Of a stretch of 64,000 nucleotides of DNA, positions 26,455 to 36,271 are shown one piece after another. Under the pieces are notes generated by a model. The model searched no databases and was not told the DNA's origin. It worked only from the letters and a program-made list of their open reading frames with translations. A program made the translations under genes and the position numbers. Numbering within the stretch: the stretch's first letter is position 1; every line of letters begins with the position of its first letter. Location: NCBI RefSeq assembly GCF_002162135.1, contig NZ_CP021382.1, positions 434,001 to 498,000 on the forward strand, written 5' to 3'. The stretch is from Cellvibrio sp. PSBB006. GTDB taxonomy: Bacteria > Pseudomonadota > Gammaproteobacteria > Pseudomonadales > Cellvibrionaceae.

Positions 26455-27444
26455 ATGAAAAAAGCCCCCTTTGCCCAGAAGGCCCCCGAAGAGACTACTG
26501 TCGCCCAGGTTCAGCATGTTGAGATAGATGCGGACCAGGCTGGCCAGCGCATTGATAACTTTTTGATGGCACGCCTCAAGCGCGTACCTAAATCGCGGAT
26601 ATACAACATCCTGCGTAAAGGTGAAGTCAGGGTCAATAAAAGTCGATGCAAGCCGGATTACAAGCTCGCAGCAGGCGATATCGTCAGAATTCCACCCGTG
26701 CGGATTGCCGAAAAGGCCGACTCTCCTCAGCCAAGCCATGTCTTGACCAATAAATTGGAAAAATCGATTTTGTTTGAAAATGATGGGTTATTGGTCATCA
26801 ATAAACCGCCGGGTTTGGCTGTTCACGGTGGCAGTGGAGTGAGTCTGGGGTTGATTGAAGTTTTGCGCCAGATGCGTCCGGACGCGCGTTATCTTGAGTT
26901 GGTTCATCGGCTGGATAGGGATACTTCTGGGTGCATCATGGTCGCTAAAAAACGCAGTATGCTGCGGCATCTGCAAGCCGCTTTGCGCAATAAGGGCCAA
27001 AGTGGTGTGCGCAAGGTATACCAAGCGTTAGTCAATGGTGTGTGGCCGGCGGCATGTAAACGGGTTGATGTGCCTTTGCTTAAGAGTGAGGTGGGTGATG
27101 GGGAGCGTATTGTTAAAGTGAATCCAGAAGGAAAGCCGAGTCTCACGGAATTTGCAGTGCTCCAATCTTTTCGGGATTTTACGTTAATTGAAGCTCGACC
27201 GATTACCGGTCGCACCCACCAGATAAGAGTCCATGCGCAGTATGCCGGCCATAGTCTGGTCGGGGATGAAAAGTATGGCAATGATGAAATTAATGAAAGC
27301 ATGCGTCAATTGGGTCTAAAACGCTTGTTTTTACACGCAGCAGAACTCGGTTTCTACTTGCCTGATCAGTCGGAGTTAACGATAGTCAGGGCTCCTTTGG
27401 CGACTGATTTGGCTGGGCCGCTGTCGAGGCTGCCTAAAAACTAG
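26455..27444 (+). CDS. rluC: 23S rRNA pseudouridine synthase RluC
   Basis: A 329-residue RluA-family enzyme. Residues about 28-85 form the S4 RNA-binding domain ([21 protein letters not shown]), followed by the catalytic domain with [10 protein letters not shown] (catalytic D154) and [15 protein letters not shown]. The order next to rne matches E. coli and Pseudomonas rluC, which modifies positions 955, 2504 and 2580 of 23S rRNA (E. coli numbering). I start at ATG 26455; the in-frame TTG at 26437 has no usable ribosome-binding spacing. No Shine-Dalgarno precedes the ATG, and a TATGAT lies only six bases upstream, so a leaderless mRNA is possible. Confidence 0.94.
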   Translation: MKKAPFAQKAPEETTVAQVQHVEIDADQAGQRIDNFLMARLKRVPKSRIYNILRKGEVRVNKSRCKPDYKLAAGDIVRIPPVRIAEKADSPQPSHVLTNKLEKSILFENDGLLVINKPPGLAVHGGSGVSLGLIEVLRQMRPDARYLELVHRLDRDTSGCIMVAKKRSMLRHLQAALRNKGQSGVRKVYQALVNGVWPAACKRVDVPLLKSEVGDGERIVKVNPEGKPSLTEFAVLQSFRDFTLIEARPITGRTHQIRVHAQYAGHSLVGDEKYGNDEINESMRQLGLKRLFLHAAELGFYLPDQSELTIVRAPLATDLAGPLSRLPKN

Positions 27445-27477
27445 GCTCATGAGCATTGCGTTGTGGGAGATAAATAG

Positions 27478-28122
27478 TTGTTATTAATTTTTGATTGGGA
27501 TGGAACCCTGAGTGATTCAACCGGCAAGATTACCCAGGCCATGCAAATGGCCGCTGAAGATTTGGGTTGGGAAATACCGCTGGACAGTGAGGTTCACAAC
27601 ATCATTGGTTTGGGGTTGCCTGAAGCCATCGCCCAGCTCTTTCCGCTGCTCGGTGAGGCGGAGCGCCAAGACATCCGTGAACGCTATGCGGCCCATTTTA
27701 TCTCTCTGGATCAACAGCGCCCGTCGGCTTTTTTCCCTGCGGTTCAGGAAACTCTGGAGCATCTGCGGACAGAAGGGCATCAGCTTGCCATCGCGACCGG
27801 TAAAAGTCGTCGGGGGCTGGATCGAATTTTAACTGGTCTGGGAATGTCTTCGTTCTTTCATGCGACGCGCTGTGCGGATGAGACGGCGTCCAAGCCGCAC
27901 CCATTGATGTTGGAGCAGCTGTTGAATGAGTTCTCGGTGCCCTCCGCAGAGTCCGTCATGATTGGGGATACGGAATACGACATGGCTATGGCGCGCACAA
28001 TAAACATGCCGCGTATTGCGGTAAGTTATGGGGCTCATCATGTGGAGCGCTTGCATCCGTATGAGCCAGAGCTGTGTATGGACCGTTTTGACGAATTACT
28101 CAGATGGCAGCGTCTTGTTTAG
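27478..28122 (+). CDS. HAD-IA family phosphatase (phosphoglycolate phosphatase-like)
   Basis: A 214-residue HAD hydrolase starting at TTG 27478, with GGGAG eight bases upstream. Motif I is LLIFDWDGTLSDST (nucleophile D6, acid/base D8), motif II lies in LAIATGKSRRG, and motifs III/IV in SKPHPLML and MIGDTEYDMAMA. The helical cap sits between motifs I and II. It resembles Gph-type phosphatases and follows rluC in Pseudomonas-like genomes; the substrate is unknown. The 3' end overlaps the convergent yceF gene by 23 bp. Confidence 0.9.
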   Translation: MLLIFDWDGTLSDSTGKITQAMQMAAEDLGWEIPLDSEVHNIIGLGLPEAIAQLFPLLGEAERQDIRERYAAHFISLDQQRPSAFFPAVQETLEHLRTEGHQLAIATGKSRRGLDRILTGLGMSSFFHATRCADETASKPHPLMLEQLLNEFSVPSAESVMIGDTEYDMAMARTINMPRIAVSYGAHHVERLHPYEPELCMDRFDELLRWQRLV

Positions 28123-28702
28123 CATCTAGCACATCAATCCCTTCATTATTAAGCATCTTGATCAGTGCAATTAAAGGGAGGCCGATTAGTGTGTTAGGGT
28201 CTCTGCCTTCCAGTTCATCAAAGAGGGCAATGCCCAATCCTTCGGATTTAAAGCTGCCAGCACAATCGTAGGGCTGCTCTCGTTGCAGGTAATTCTCTAT
28301 TTGTGCATCGGTCAATTGACGAAAAGTAACTTGATAAAGTTCGCAGCATGTCTGAGTGGTTCTTGTTGTGGCGTTATAAAGAGTCAACCCGGTAAAAAAG
28401 GTCACTTGCCTGCCGCTCGCCAGCTGTAGTTGCGTTTTGGCATGGGTGTGATTACCGGGTTTTCCCAGGATTCTATTCTCAAGCGCAGCAACCTGATCAG
28501 AGCCAATGATTAGTGCACTCGGGTAGTGTGGCGCCAGTGCCACCGCTTTATTTCTCGACAGCCGTTTAACCAGGTCCGCAGGAGATTCACCGTCTATAGA
28601 GGTCTCATTTACATCGGGTGCCTGCCATCGGTAGTTGATTCCCAATTTGTTCAATAATTGACGCCGGTAAACGGAGCTGGAGGCCAGAATGATGTCTTGC
28701 AT
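28100..28702 (-). CDS. yceF: Maf-family nucleotide pyrophosphatase YceF
   Basis: A 200-residue Maf protein. Hallmarks are ILASSSVYRRQLLNKLG at the start, VNETSIDGESP, SALIIGSDQVAAL and GSFKSEGLGIALF. The YceF subgroup of Maf proteins hydrolyses m7GTP. In E. coli yceF is divergent from yceD-rpmF-plsX in the same arrangement as here. Its start is 114 bp from yceD, and its stop overlaps the convergent HAD gene. Maf assignment is firm; the m7GTP specificity is inferred from context and subgroup. Confidence 0.9.
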   Translation of the reverse strand: MQDIILASSSVYRRQLLNKLGINYRWQAPDVNETSIDGESPADLVKRLSRNKAVALAPHYPSALIIGSDQVAALENRILGKPGNHTHAKTQLQLASGRQVTFFTGLTLYNATTRTTQTCCELYQVTFRQLTDAQIENYLQREQPYDCAGSFKSEGLGIALFDELEGRDPNTLIGLPLIALIKMLNNEGIDVLDAKQDAAI

Positions 28703-28778
28703 GAAACCCTCAGAATCATAGATAAGGTGGCTATTCTATGCCGCAAGCACTAAATAGCGCCATTTCCATACATTTTCT

Positions 28779-28807
28779 TTGACAGAAGTAGAGCAGATCC
28801 CTATTAT
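28779..28807 (+). promoter_or_regulatory. Strong sigma-70 promoter of the yceD-rpmF-plsX-fab cluster
   Basis: TTGACA (28779-28784) and TATTAT (28802-28807) are separated by 17 bp, an almost consensus promoter. The predicted transcription start (about 28813-28815) lies only two to four bases before the yceD ATG at 28817. Confidence 0.75.
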
Positions 28808-28816
28808 TGCGCGCTT

Positions 28817-29350
28817 ATGTTTTCAGCCCCCTCACACAAAACCTTGCCTCGGCAGGGAGATCCGCGGAAATTTGCCCAACAGGGTATTTCTCTGGAGGGT
28901 GTTATCCCTATAGCCGCCTTGTCGCGTTTAGCAGAGTCGCTTGAGGGAACTGAAGGTCAGGTCTTTGTCAGACTGGACTTTGGTATCAGTGAGGAGAAGA
29001 AAAAGGTTGTGTCTGGCAAGGCGCATGCAGATCTGATGTTGATTTGTCAGCGTTGTCTGTCTCCAGTCGCAAAGCCCGTCGAATGCAATATTTCACTGGC
29101 AATTGTGTGGACTGAAGAGGATGCCAAGATGTTGCCGAAGCATCTGGACCCTTGGATTGTTGAGGATGCCAGTGCAGACTTTTTCGATATGGTCGAAGAA
29201 GAGTTGTTGCTGAATCTGCCCCCGGTGGCTTATCACGAGGAGCAGTGTGTTGACCCCAAGCTCTTTCAGAGTGGTGAGCCGGTGGTAGTCAAGCAAGAGA
29301 AAAACCCGTTTCAAGTGCTGGAGCAACTCAAGAGCTCGCCGAAAAAATAG
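28817..29350 (+). CDS. yceD: YceD family protein (DUF177), 23S rRNA accumulation protein
   Basis: A 177-residue YceD/DUF177 protein. [14 protein letters not shown] at the N-terminus, the CQRCL motif in [12 protein letters not shown], and the acidic [18 protein letters not shown] are characteristic. YceD is required for normal 23S rRNA accumulation in E. coli, and it is almost always followed by rpmF and plsX, as here. The promoter at 28779-28807 places the start codon almost at the 5' end of the mRNA, and no Shine-Dalgarno is visible. Confidence 0.93.
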   Translation: MFSAPSHKTLPRQGDPRKFAQQGISLEGVIPIAALSRLAESLEGTEGQVFVRLDFGISEEKKKVVSGKAHADLMLICQRCLSPVAKPVECNISLAIVWTEEDAKMLPKHLDPWIVEDASADFFDMVEEELLLNLPPVAYHEEQCVDPKLFQSGEPVVVKQEKNPFQVLEQLKSSPKK

Positions 29351-29391
29351 AGGCGCCTCGGTTCCAGTGTGTATGTAATCAGGAGATCATC

Positions 29392-29574
29392 ATGGCCGTA
29401 CAGCAAAACAAAAAATCCCGTTCCAAGCGTGACATGCGTCGTTCACACGATGCCTTGACTGGACCAACATTGTCCGTCGACGCAACCAGCGGTGAAAAGC
29501 ACTTACGTCATCATGTTACTGCTGACGGTTTTTACCGTGGCCGTAAAGTGATTGACAAAGGTGTTAACGAATAA
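29392..29574 (+). CDS. rpmF: 50S ribosomal protein L32
   Basis: A 60-residue bL32: [20 protein letters not shown], then [14 protein letters not shown] and [14 protein letters not shown], with the expected length and basic start. The zinc-binding cysteines of C+ paralogs are absent, as in most Gammaproteobacteria. AGGAGA precedes the ATG. It is the second gene of the yceD-rpmF-plsX series. Confidence 0.97.
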   Translation: MAVQQNKKSRSKRDMRRSHDALTGPTLSVDATSGEKHLRHHVTADGFYRGRKVIDKGVNE

Positions 29575-29601
29575 TTTGTCAGGCAAAAAGACGATCTAAC
29601 A

Positions 29602-30624
29602 TTGTCTGAAAAAATTCGTATAGCGGTTGACGCTATGAGCGGGGACTTAGGTCCCCGCGTTGTTATTACAGCGGCCATTCGTTTTGTCGCGACCTCCCCT
29701 GAAGTAGAGCTGTTGCTGGTCGGTGATCAGGATCAAATTCAGTCCTTACTTTCATCAAGTAGTATTCCTGTATCCCCAGCCATTCGCGTTCATCACGCTA
29801 CTGATGTCGTTGCAATGCACGAAGATCCACTAACTGCCTTACGCCATAAAAAAAATTCGTCCATGTGGCAGGCGTTGTTACAGGTTCAGGATGGATTTGC
29901 CGATGCCTGTGTCAGTGCGGGTAATACCGGAGCCCTGATGGCGATGAGTAAGCATCTCCTGAAGACTTTTCCGGGAATTGATCGGCCTGCCATTTGTAAG
30001 TCGATGCCCGTGGAGCAAGGCAATAGCTTCATGTTGGATTTGGGGGCGAATCTCACCTGTACGCCCGAGCAGCTGCATCAATTTGCATTAATGGGTAGTG
30101 TATTGGCGTCTTCCGCAGGAGTTGAAAAGCCTCGCGTAGCTTTGCTGAATGTGGGCACGGAAGAAACTAAAGGAACCGATTTGGTCAAGCACAGTCATGT
30201 GTTGCTATCACAGGATGAACAACTTAATTACATCGGATTCATTGAAGGTGATGAGTTATATCTTGGTAGGGTCAATGTGATTGTGTGCGATGGCTTTAGC
30301 GGTAATGTCGCGCTTAAATCCAGCGAAGGGGTAGCGCGCCTGATAGCTAAAAAGATTGAAAAAAGTTTTGCTCGCCATTGGTATCTGAAGTTGTTGGTGT
30401 TGTTTATGCGACCTGTTTTGCGCCAATGGCGGCGTGAATTAAATCCGGGGGCATATAATGGAGCATGCTTCCTGGGGCTACAGAAACCTGTAGTGAAAAG
30501 CCATGGCAGCGCTGACGAAGATGCTTTTTATCAGGCTTTGGTTGTTGCAAAAGAGCAGGTTGTGCAGAAGGTGCCAGCGCGTATTCAGTGTGCGTTAAAT
30601 GCAATGCAAAAAAATCAACCATAA
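29602..30624 (+). CDS. plsX: Phosphate acyltransferase PlsX
   Basis: A 340-residue PlsX that forms acyl-phosphate from acyl-ACP for phospholipid synthesis. Diagnostic stretches are IAVDAMSGDLGPRVV, CVSAGNTGALMAMSKHLL, MLDLGANLTCTPEQL, VALLNVGTEETKGTD and VIVCDGFSGNVALKSSEG. The usual DxMGGD is DAMSGD here. The start is TTG 29602 with only a weak upstream purine stretch. fabD follows 43 bp downstream in the same direction. Confidence 0.95.
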   Translation: MSEKIRIAVDAMSGDLGPRVVITAAIRFVATSPEVELLLVGDQDQIQSLLSSSSIPVSPAIRVHHATDVVAMHEDPLTALRHKKNSSMWQALLQVQDGFADACVSAGNTGALMAMSKHLLKTFPGIDRPAICKSMPVEQGNSFMLDLGANLTCTPEQLHQFALMGSVLASSAGVEKPRVALLNVGTEETKGTDLVKHSHVLLSQDEQLNYIGFIEGDELYLGRVNVIVCDGFSGNVALKSSEGVARLIAKKIEKSFARHWYLKLLVLFMRPVLRQWRRELNPGAYNGACFLGLQKPVVKSHGSADEDAFYQALVVAKEQVVQKVPARIQCALNAMQKNQP

Positions 30625-30667
30625 ATTTTCGATTATTAATTTTCTTATCAATACAAGCGAAGTTCCT

Positions 30668-31609
30668 ATGACTCAATCTCATCTTGCTTTTGTTTTTCCT
30701 GGGCAGGGCTCCCAGAAGATTGGTATGTTGGCAGATTTGTCCAGCCAGTATTCTCTTGTGGCGGAGACATTTTCAGAAGCATCTTCTGCGCTCGGTTATG
30801 ATCTATGGGATTTGGTTCAGAATGGCAGTCAGGATGACATTAATTTGACTGAGCGTACCCAGCCGTTATTGCTCACTGCCAGTGTTGCGATTTGGCGCGT
30901 ATGGCAACACAAAGGTGGTGCGCAGCCGGCGCTGATGGCCGGACATAGCTTGGGTGAATGGTCGGCCTTGGTTTGTGCCGGGGTGGTTGCATTTGGTGAT
31001 GCAGTAAAACTGGTTCAGCAGCGCGGCAAATTTATGCAGGAAGCTGTACCGGCAGGGCAGGGTGCTATGGCGGCTATTATTGGTTTGGATGATGCGTCAA
31101 TTATTGATGCGTGTAAGCAGGCAGAACAAGGTGAAGTTGTCGCCGCGGTAAATTTCAATTCGCCGGGGCAAGTTGTGATTGCCGGTGCTGCTGGCGCTGT
31201 CGAGCGCGCAAGCGCATTGTGCAAAGAGGCGGGTGCGAAGCGAGCACTTCCCTTGCCTGTGAGTGCACCGTTTCATACGTCACTCATGCGTCCAGCTGCG
31301 GAAAAATTGGCAGAACAAATTTACAATACATCTTTTTCTACTCCGGATATCCCTGTTGTACATAATGTTACGGCGGAGCCGGAAAGTAATCCGGAAAAAA
31401 TCAAAGCGCTTATGATCGAACAGATCTTCAGTGCGGTGCGTTGGGTTGATTGTGTCAATACTTTGTCTGCGCGCGGTATTGCTACCACGATCGAATGTGG
31501 TCCAGGTAAAGTGCTTTCAGGATTAAACAAAAGAATTAACAAGGATTTGAATACGCTCTCCATCGAAACCCCAGAAGAACTTCTTGGGGCGTTGGAAACT
31601 TTTAATTAA
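30668..31609 (+). CDS. fabD: Malonyl-CoA:ACP transacylase FabD
   Basis: A 313-residue FabD. PGQGSQKIGML near the start, the nucleophile S94 in AGHSLGEWSAL and the catalytic histidine in SAPFHTSLM are in place. It loads malonyl groups onto ACP for fatty acid synthesis. I start at ATG 30668 (MTQSHLAFVFPGQG); the ORF from 30599 adds 23 residues that overlap plsX. The gene lies in the plsX-fabD-fabG-acpP-fabF series. Confidence 0.96.
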   Translation: MTQSHLAFVFPGQGSQKIGMLADLSSQYSLVAETFSEASSALGYDLWDLVQNGSQDDINLTERTQPLLLTASVAIWRVWQHKGGAQPALMAGHSLGEWSALVCAGVVAFGDAVKLVQQRGKFMQEAVPAGQGAMAAIIGLDDASIIDACKQAEQGEVVAAVNFNSPGQVVIAGAAGAVERASALCKEAGAKRALPLPVSAPFHTSLMRPAAEKLAEQIYNTSFSTPDIPVVHNVTAEPESNPEKIKALMIEQIFSAVRWVDCVNTLSARGIATTIECGPGKVLSGLNKRINKDLNTLSIETPEELLGALETFN

Positions 31610-31621
31610 TGGGTGAAGACG

Positions 31622-32368
31622 ATGATCAATTTAAACGATAAAGTTGCCTTGGTTACTGGTGCCAGTCGAGGTATTGGTGCTGCGATTGCGGAGCAATTAG
31701 GCGCTGCCGGAGCAACCGTTATTGGTACGGCGACCAGTGAATCCGGAGCGGAAAAAATATCTGCTCGCTTGCAGGAATTGGGTATTCGTGGCACAGGAAA
31801 AGTATTAAATGTTACTGATGCCGATTCGGTAGCCGAGTTAATGAAAAGTGTTCAGGAAGAATTTGGTACGCCGGCTATTCTTGTCAATAACGCTGGCATT
31901 ACTAAAGATAATTTGCTGATGCGCATGAGCGATGATGAGTGGTTTGATGTTATCAATACCAACCTCAGTTCAATTTATCGCTTGAGTAAAGCTGTGTTGC
32001 GCGGAATGATGAAAGCTCGCTGGGGCCGTATTATTAACATCAGTTCCGTTGTCGGCGCTATGGGCAACGCCGGGCAATCGAATTATGCTGCTACCAAAGC
32101 TGGCGTATCGGGTTTTGCACGCTCACTGGCTGCAGAGGTAGGGTCGCGCGGTATCACCGTTAACACCGTTGCACCGGGTTTTATTGATACCGACATGACT
32201 AAAGGGTTGCCAGAGGAACAAAAGGCAGGATTGCTGTCCAACATTCCAGTGGGGCGCTTGGGTAAGCCTGAAGAAATTGCTGCGGTTGTGGTTTTTTTGG
32301 CCAGTGATGCGGCAGCTTATGTCAGCGGCGAGACTATCCACGTCAATGGCGGCTTGTATATGAGCTAA
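31622..32368 (+). CDS. fabG: 3-oxoacyl-ACP reductase FabG
   Basis: A 248-residue SDR enzyme. The NADPH-binding motif is VTGASRGIGAAIA, the catalytic Ser is in NISSVVGAMGNAG, and Tyr/Lys are in SNYAATKAGVSGF. The C-terminus (YVSGETIHVNGGLYMS) is diagnostic for FabG. It reduces 3-oxoacyl-ACP in the elongation cycle. I start at ATG 31622; an in-frame GTG at 31613 would add three residues. It begins 12 bp after fabD. Confidence 0.96.
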   Translation: MINLNDKVALVTGASRGIGAAIAEQLGAAGATVIGTATSESGAEKISARLQELGIRGTGKVLNVTDADSVAELMKSVQEEFGTPAILVNNAGITKDNLLMRMSDDEWFDVINTNLSSIYRLSKAVLRGMMKARWGRIINISSVVGAMGNAGQSNYAATKAGVSGFARSLAAEVGSRGITVNTVAPGFIDTDMTKGLPEEQKAGLLSNIPVGRLGKPEEIAAVVVFLASDAAAYVSGETIHVNGGLYMS

Positions 32369-32436
32369 TAATTGGATTTAAGTCTTTGTTTTTCTTGGGA
32401 ATTCACTAAAAAAACGAAGAATTTTGGCAGGATGCG

Positions 32437-32465
32437 TTACAACACGGCAAAAATAGATGTAAAAT
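32437..32465 (+). promoter_or_regulatory. Candidate acpP promoter
   Basis: TTACAA (32437-32442) and TAAAAT (32460-32465) are 17 bp apart in the 194-bp gap between fabG and acpP. A separate promoter for the very abundant acyl carrier protein is common. The match is good but not consensus. Confidence 0.5.
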
Positions 32466-32562
32466 GCGCGTCGATTTTGGCCGAAACATTATGAAGGAAC
32501 CACCTTCGTGGTTTCACAAGTGACGGTTTCGTCGATACTACCACTAGGAGTTAAATAGCATC

Positions 32563-32799
32563 ATGAGCAGCATTGAAGAACGCGTAAAAAAAATCGTTGC
32601 TGAGCAACTGGGTGTGAAAGAAGAAGAAGTTAAAAACGAAGCTTCTTTTGTAGAAGATCTGGGTGCTGACTCTCTCGACACCGTAGAGCTGGTTATGGCT
32701 CTGGAAGAAGAGTTCGAGACAGAAATCCCCGATGAAGAAGCTGAGAAAATCACCACAGTTCAGCTGGCTATCGATTACATTAACGCCAACCTGGCGTAA
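32563..32799 (+). CDS. acpP: Acyl carrier protein
   Basis: A 78-residue acidic ACP. The phosphopantetheine serine is S37 in [18 protein letters not shown]. The sequence is close to E. coli AcpP, and the codon usage is strongly biased, as for a highly expressed gene. AGGAGTTAA precedes the ATG. It is the central carrier for the Fab enzymes encoded around it. It has its own candidate promoter and is followed by a terminator. Confidence 0.98.
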   Translation: MSSIEERVKKIVAEQLGVKEEEVKNEASFVEDLGADSLDTVELVMALEEEFETEIPDEEAEKITTVQLAIDYINANLA

Positions 32800-32830
32800 T
32801 CTTCAAAGTCGCTGATTATCTGTCTTCATG

Positions 32831-32866
32831 AAAAAGCCGTATTATTGCGAAATAGTACGGCTTTTT
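32831..32866 (+). terminator. Terminator after acpP
   Basis: AAAAAGCCGTA (32831-32841) pairs perfectly with TACGGCTTTTT (32856-32866) around a 14-base loop. It ends in a T-run 31 bp after the acpP stop, so fabF probably has its own promoter or relies on partial read-through. Confidence 0.8.
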
Positions 32867-32994
32867 CTTTTGCCAGTTTTATTACATAAATTCTGTCAGT
32901 AGCTGTTTAATCAGCGCGATATACTAAATGCCTGTCCCTGAGCATTTTGAAGTTTTATCCCGCCAATTCCTTATTGTTTTGGAGAATCCCTAAC

Positions 32995-34236
32995 GTGTCG
33001 CGTAGAAGAGTGGTTGTAACTGGTCTTGGTATGGTCAGCTCGCTGGGTAATACCGTGGCTGATACCTGGCATGGCATTGTGAATGGCAAAAGCGGCGTAG
33101 AAACAATCTCCGCTTTTGATACTTCGGCTTTTACCACGCAATTCAGCGCATCCGTAAAGAATCTCGTGATCGACGATTATTTTTCCGGAAAAGATGCACG
33201 TAAGATGGACCCTTTTATTCAGTATGGAATGGTGGCCGGTATTCAGGCTATTCGCGATGCGGGCCTTGAAGTATCTGACGCTAATGCCGGTCGTATTGGC
33301 GTGTCTATCGGCTCGGGTATTGGGGGGATTGGTACGATTGAGGAAGGCACTCTGGTAGTGGAACATAAGGGACCGCGTCGTATGTCTCCTTTCTTTGTTC
33401 CCAGCGCCATTATTAACATGATTTCTGGCAATCTTTCCATTATGTATGGGTTGCGTGGTCCTAACATCGCCATCACGACCGCGTGCACCACCGGAACCCA
33501 CAGCATCGGCTTTGCCGCGCGTATGATTCAGTACGGTGATGCAGATGTTATGGTTGCAGGTGGTGCCGAAATGGCAACAACGCCCGTTGGTTTGGGAGGA
33601 TTTGCCGCTGCGCGAGCCTTGTCAACACGTAACGACAACCCCCAGGCCGCCAGTCGTCCTTGGGACAAAGACCGTGATGGCTTTGTTCTGGGTGATGGGG
33701 CGGGCGTGTTGGTGCTGGAAGAATATGAGCATGCTAAAGCGCGTGGAGCTCGAATATACGCCGAACTGATCGGTTTTGGTATGAGCGGTGATGCCTATCA
33801 TATGACCTCACCGCCGGAAGATGGCTCAGGTGCGGCCGCATCGATGGTGAATGCCATCAGGGATGCGGGAATTCCTGCCAGCGAGGTCAATTACATCAAT
33901 GCTCATGGCACCTCTACTCCGGCTGGCGATAAAGCCGAATGCCAGGCGGTGAAATCAGTCATGGGTAGTGCTGTTGATCAGGTGGCGGTGAGTTCTACCA
34001 AGTCCATGATTGGGCATCTATTGGGCGCGGCTGGCGCGGTGGAAGCAATCTTCAGCGTGTTGGCCATTCGTGATCAGGTGGCTCCGCCGACCATCAACCT
34101 GGACAATCCGGAAGAAGGCTGTGACATTAACCTTGTGCCTCACACCGCTCAGGAGCGCAAAATAGAAACCGTGCTTTCTAACTCTTTCGGTTTCGGTGGG
34201 ACCAATGGTTCTCTTATCTTTCGCAAGTTAACCTGA
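32995..34236 (+). CDS. fabF: 3-oxoacyl-ACP synthase II FabF
   Basis: A 413-residue beta-ketoacyl-ACP synthase. The catalytic Cys lies in [14 protein letters not shown] and the two histidines in [14 protein letters not shown] and [15 protein letters not shown], giving the C-H-H triad. It elongates acyl-ACP by condensation with malonyl-ACP. The start is GTG 32995 with GGAG ten bases upstream; the ORF from 32947 adds unrelated residues. A TATACT at 32920-32925 may be its own -10 element, useful because a terminator separates it from acpP. Confidence 0.96.
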   Translation: MSRRRVVVTGLGMVSSLGNTVADTWHGIVNGKSGVETISAFDTSAFTTQFSASVKNLVIDDYFSGKDARKMDPFIQYGMVAGIQAIRDAGLEVSDANAGRIGVSIGSGIGGIGTIEEGTLVVEHKGPRRMSPFFVPSAIINMISGNLSIMYGLRGPNIAITTACTTGTHSIGFAARMIQYGDADVMVAGGAEMATTPVGLGGFAAARALSTRNDNPQAASRPWDKDRDGFVLGDGAGVLVLEEYEHAKARGARIYAELIGFGMSGDAYHMTSPPEDGSGAAASMVNAIRDAGIPASEVNYINAHGTSTPAGDKAECQAVKSVMGSAVDQVAVSSTKSMIGHLLGAAGAVEAIFSVLAIRDQVAPPTINLDNPEEGCDINLVPHTAQERKIETVLSNSFGFGGTNGSLIFRKLT

Positions 34237-34264
34237 TGCTACCTTTACTAGCTATTGAGACATC

Positions 34265-34298
34265 AAAAACGCCGAGCCATATACAGCTCGGCGTTTTT
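34265..34298 (+). terminator. Terminator after fabF
   Basis: AAAAACGCCGAGC (34265-34277) and GCTCGGCGTTTTT (34286-34298) form a 13-bp stem with an eight-base loop, 28 bp after the fabF stop. Confidence 0.85.
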
Positions 34299-34331
34299 GT
34301 ATCGGTGTCAGATTTTGTATAGACTCCGCCG

Positions 34332-35192
34332 ATGCCTAGTCAATTTCCCCTGATTTCCGTCAATGGTGTTATAAACGCTTCAGTGTCTCCGCTGGATCGA
34401 GGCTTTGCTTATGGCGACGGCCTTTTCGAGACCTGTCTCTATCGGATGGGCGTTGTGCCCTTGTGGGAATTTCATCGTCAACGTCTGCTTGACGCGTGTA
34501 AATTGCTAATGATCCCGCTCGATACAGCGCGCCTGGAGACATACATCACCGATATCCTTCAGCAGGCTCAGCATCTCGGTGTTTCAGATGGGGTAGTTAA
34601 AGTGATTGTGACACGCGGTTGCGGTGGCCGGGGTTATGCATTTCCTGAATCGGTGTCACCAACCATTTGCGTTATATTTTTCGATGCTTTACCGGACGAT
34701 TTACAACATATAAAACTGCGGGTTTGTAAGCAGAGACTTTCCAATAATCGCGTATTGGCCGGACTTAAACATCTCAACCGCCTTGAGCAAATTATGGCGC
34801 GTGCAGAATGGAAAAACGACTATGCTGAGGGCCTGATGCTTGATGATGAGGGGGGTGTTATTGAGGCCACTGCCAGTAATGTCTTTATGGTGCAGGACGG
34901 CCAACTCTTCACGCCTGATCTCTCGTTTGCCGGTGTTGCGGGTATCATGCGGCGGGTCATTATTGAGCGCCTCGCTCCGGCCCTGAATTTAGCGGTGACA
35001 GTAAAAAAAATTATGCCAGTCGAATTGCAGCGTGCAGATGAAATGTTCATCTGCAACAGTATCAGGGGCATTGTGTCGGTAGCCGCATTGGATGGCGAAA
35101 CGCCTACGCGTTTTTCTCGCCATGAAATAACGCACAGCTTACGAGATCAGTTGGCGATATTGTTGCGCGATATATCATCTGAAGTGGATTAA
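34332..35192 (+). CDS. pabC: Aminodeoxychorismate lyase PabC
   Basis: A 286-residue fold-type IV PLP enzyme. The early stretch SPLDRGFAYGDGLFET and the PLP lysine K146 in LAGLKHLNRLEQ are typical, as is VIEATASNVFMV. PabC releases pyruvate from 4-amino-4-deoxychorismate to give p-aminobenzoate for folate synthesis. Its place between fabF and mltG is the conserved order. It starts 95 bp after fabF beyond a terminator and is five bp before mltG. Confidence 0.94.
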   Translation: MPSQFPLISVNGVINASVSPLDRGFAYGDGLFETCLYRMGVVPLWEFHRQRLLDACKLLMIPLDTARLETYITDILQQAQHLGVSDGVVKVIVTRGCGGRGYAFPESVSPTICVIFFDALPDDLQHIKLRVCKQRLSNNRVLAGLKHLNRLEQIMARAEWKNDYAEGLMLDDEGGVIEATASNVFMVQDGQLFTPDLSFAGVAGIMRRVIIERLAPALNLAVTVKKIMPVELQRADEMFICNSIRGIVSVAALDGETPTRFSRHEITHSLRDQLAILLRDISSEVD

Positions 35193-35197
35193 TGTGA

Positions 35198-36271
35198 ATG
35201 CGCAAGATGCTAAAAAAAATAATGCGATTGTTACGAGTATTGATGGTATTAACGGTACTGGTTGGCGTATCAACCTGGCTTTATGTCCAGCACTGGTTGA
35301 CGACACCTTTAGCACTGCCTCAAGCCGGATATACTTACCAGCTTCAATCGGGGCGAGTATTGGGGCATCTGGCTCATGATCTGGCTCAACAGGGTTTTTT
35401 GCAGCATCCACGTTTGCTGACCTTATATGCACGTTTTTCCAATGCGACCAAGGTTCATGCGGGAGAATACTTTCTGCCTCACGGCGTTACGCCACAACAA
35501 TTGCTGGAGAAGCTGCGTAAAGGTGAAGTGGTTTTATACCAGGTAACGCTTGTAGAGGGATGGACATTTCGGCAAGCCTTAGCGTTGCTTCATTCAAAGG
35601 ACACCGTCAAACCTTTGCTACAGGACAAGACGGAAGCGGAGCAGTTGGCGCTGCTGGAGTTACCGATCGACCATCCCGAAGGCTGGTTTTTTCCTGATAC
35701 ATACCTATATCCTCGCGATGCCACGGACGTAGAAATTATGCGTAGGGCATATTTGCAAATGCAACAATTGCTGCAAGAACTGTGGGAGGCTCGGGCCGAT
35801 AATCTGCCCTACAAAAGTCCATACGAAGCATTGATCATGGCATCGATCGTAGAGCGGGAAACAGGTGCGGAGTGGGAGCGTGATCAGATCGCGGGTGTCT
35901 TCGTCCGCCGCTTACAGAAAGGGATGCGTCTGCAAACAGATCCCACTGTGATCTATGGAATGGGTGAGGCGTATAAAGGCAAGATAACGCGAAAAAATCT
36001 ACAGCAGGCTACGCCCTATAACACATACGTGATCAAAGGCTTGCCTCCCACGCCTATTTCCTTGCCCGGTCGTGCAGCACTTCAGGCGACCTTGAACCCG
36101 GCGGATGGCAACGCGCTTTATTTTGTCGCTAAAGGAGACGGTACCACACACTTTTCTGCAACCTTGGCGGAGCACAATCGGGCGGTGCGACGTTATCAAT
36201 TAAATCGCCGCTCAGATTATCGCTCCACTGTAAATCCAGGCCAATCGGCGGAGGAGTTGGTTAATCCGTGA
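35198..36271 (+). CDS. mltG: Endolytic murein transglycosylase MltG
   Basis: A 357-residue YceG-family protein. One N-terminal helix ([20 protein letters not shown]) anchors it in the inner membrane. A LysM-like segment follows. The catalytic glutamate is in [16 protein letters not shown], and [14 protein letters not shown] is the family signature. MltG cuts nascent glycan strands and ends chain elongation. The usual downstream tmk-holB pair is not here; glnS follows instead. Confidence 0.95.
   Translation: MRKMLKKIMRLLRVLMVLTVLVGVSTWLYVQHWLTTPLALPQAGYTYQLQSGRVLGHLAHDLAQQGFLQHPRLLTLYARFSNATKVHAGEYFLPHGVTPQQLLEKLRKGEVVLYQVTLVEGWTFRQALALLHSKDTVKPLLQDKTEAEQLALLELPIDHPEGWFFPDTYLYPRDATDVEIMRRAYLQMQQLLQELWEARADNLPYKSPYEALIMASIVERETGAEWERDQIAGVFVRRLQKGMRLQTDPTVIYGMGEAYKGKITRKNLQQATPYNTYVIKGLPPTPISLPGRAALQATLNPADGNALYFVAKGDGTTHFSATLAEHNRAVRRYQLNRRSDYRSTVNPGQSAEELVNP

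Noticed and set aside
32971..33501. 176-codon minus-strand frame
   Set aside because: It is antisense to fabF and has no family resemblance or ribosome-binding sequence.
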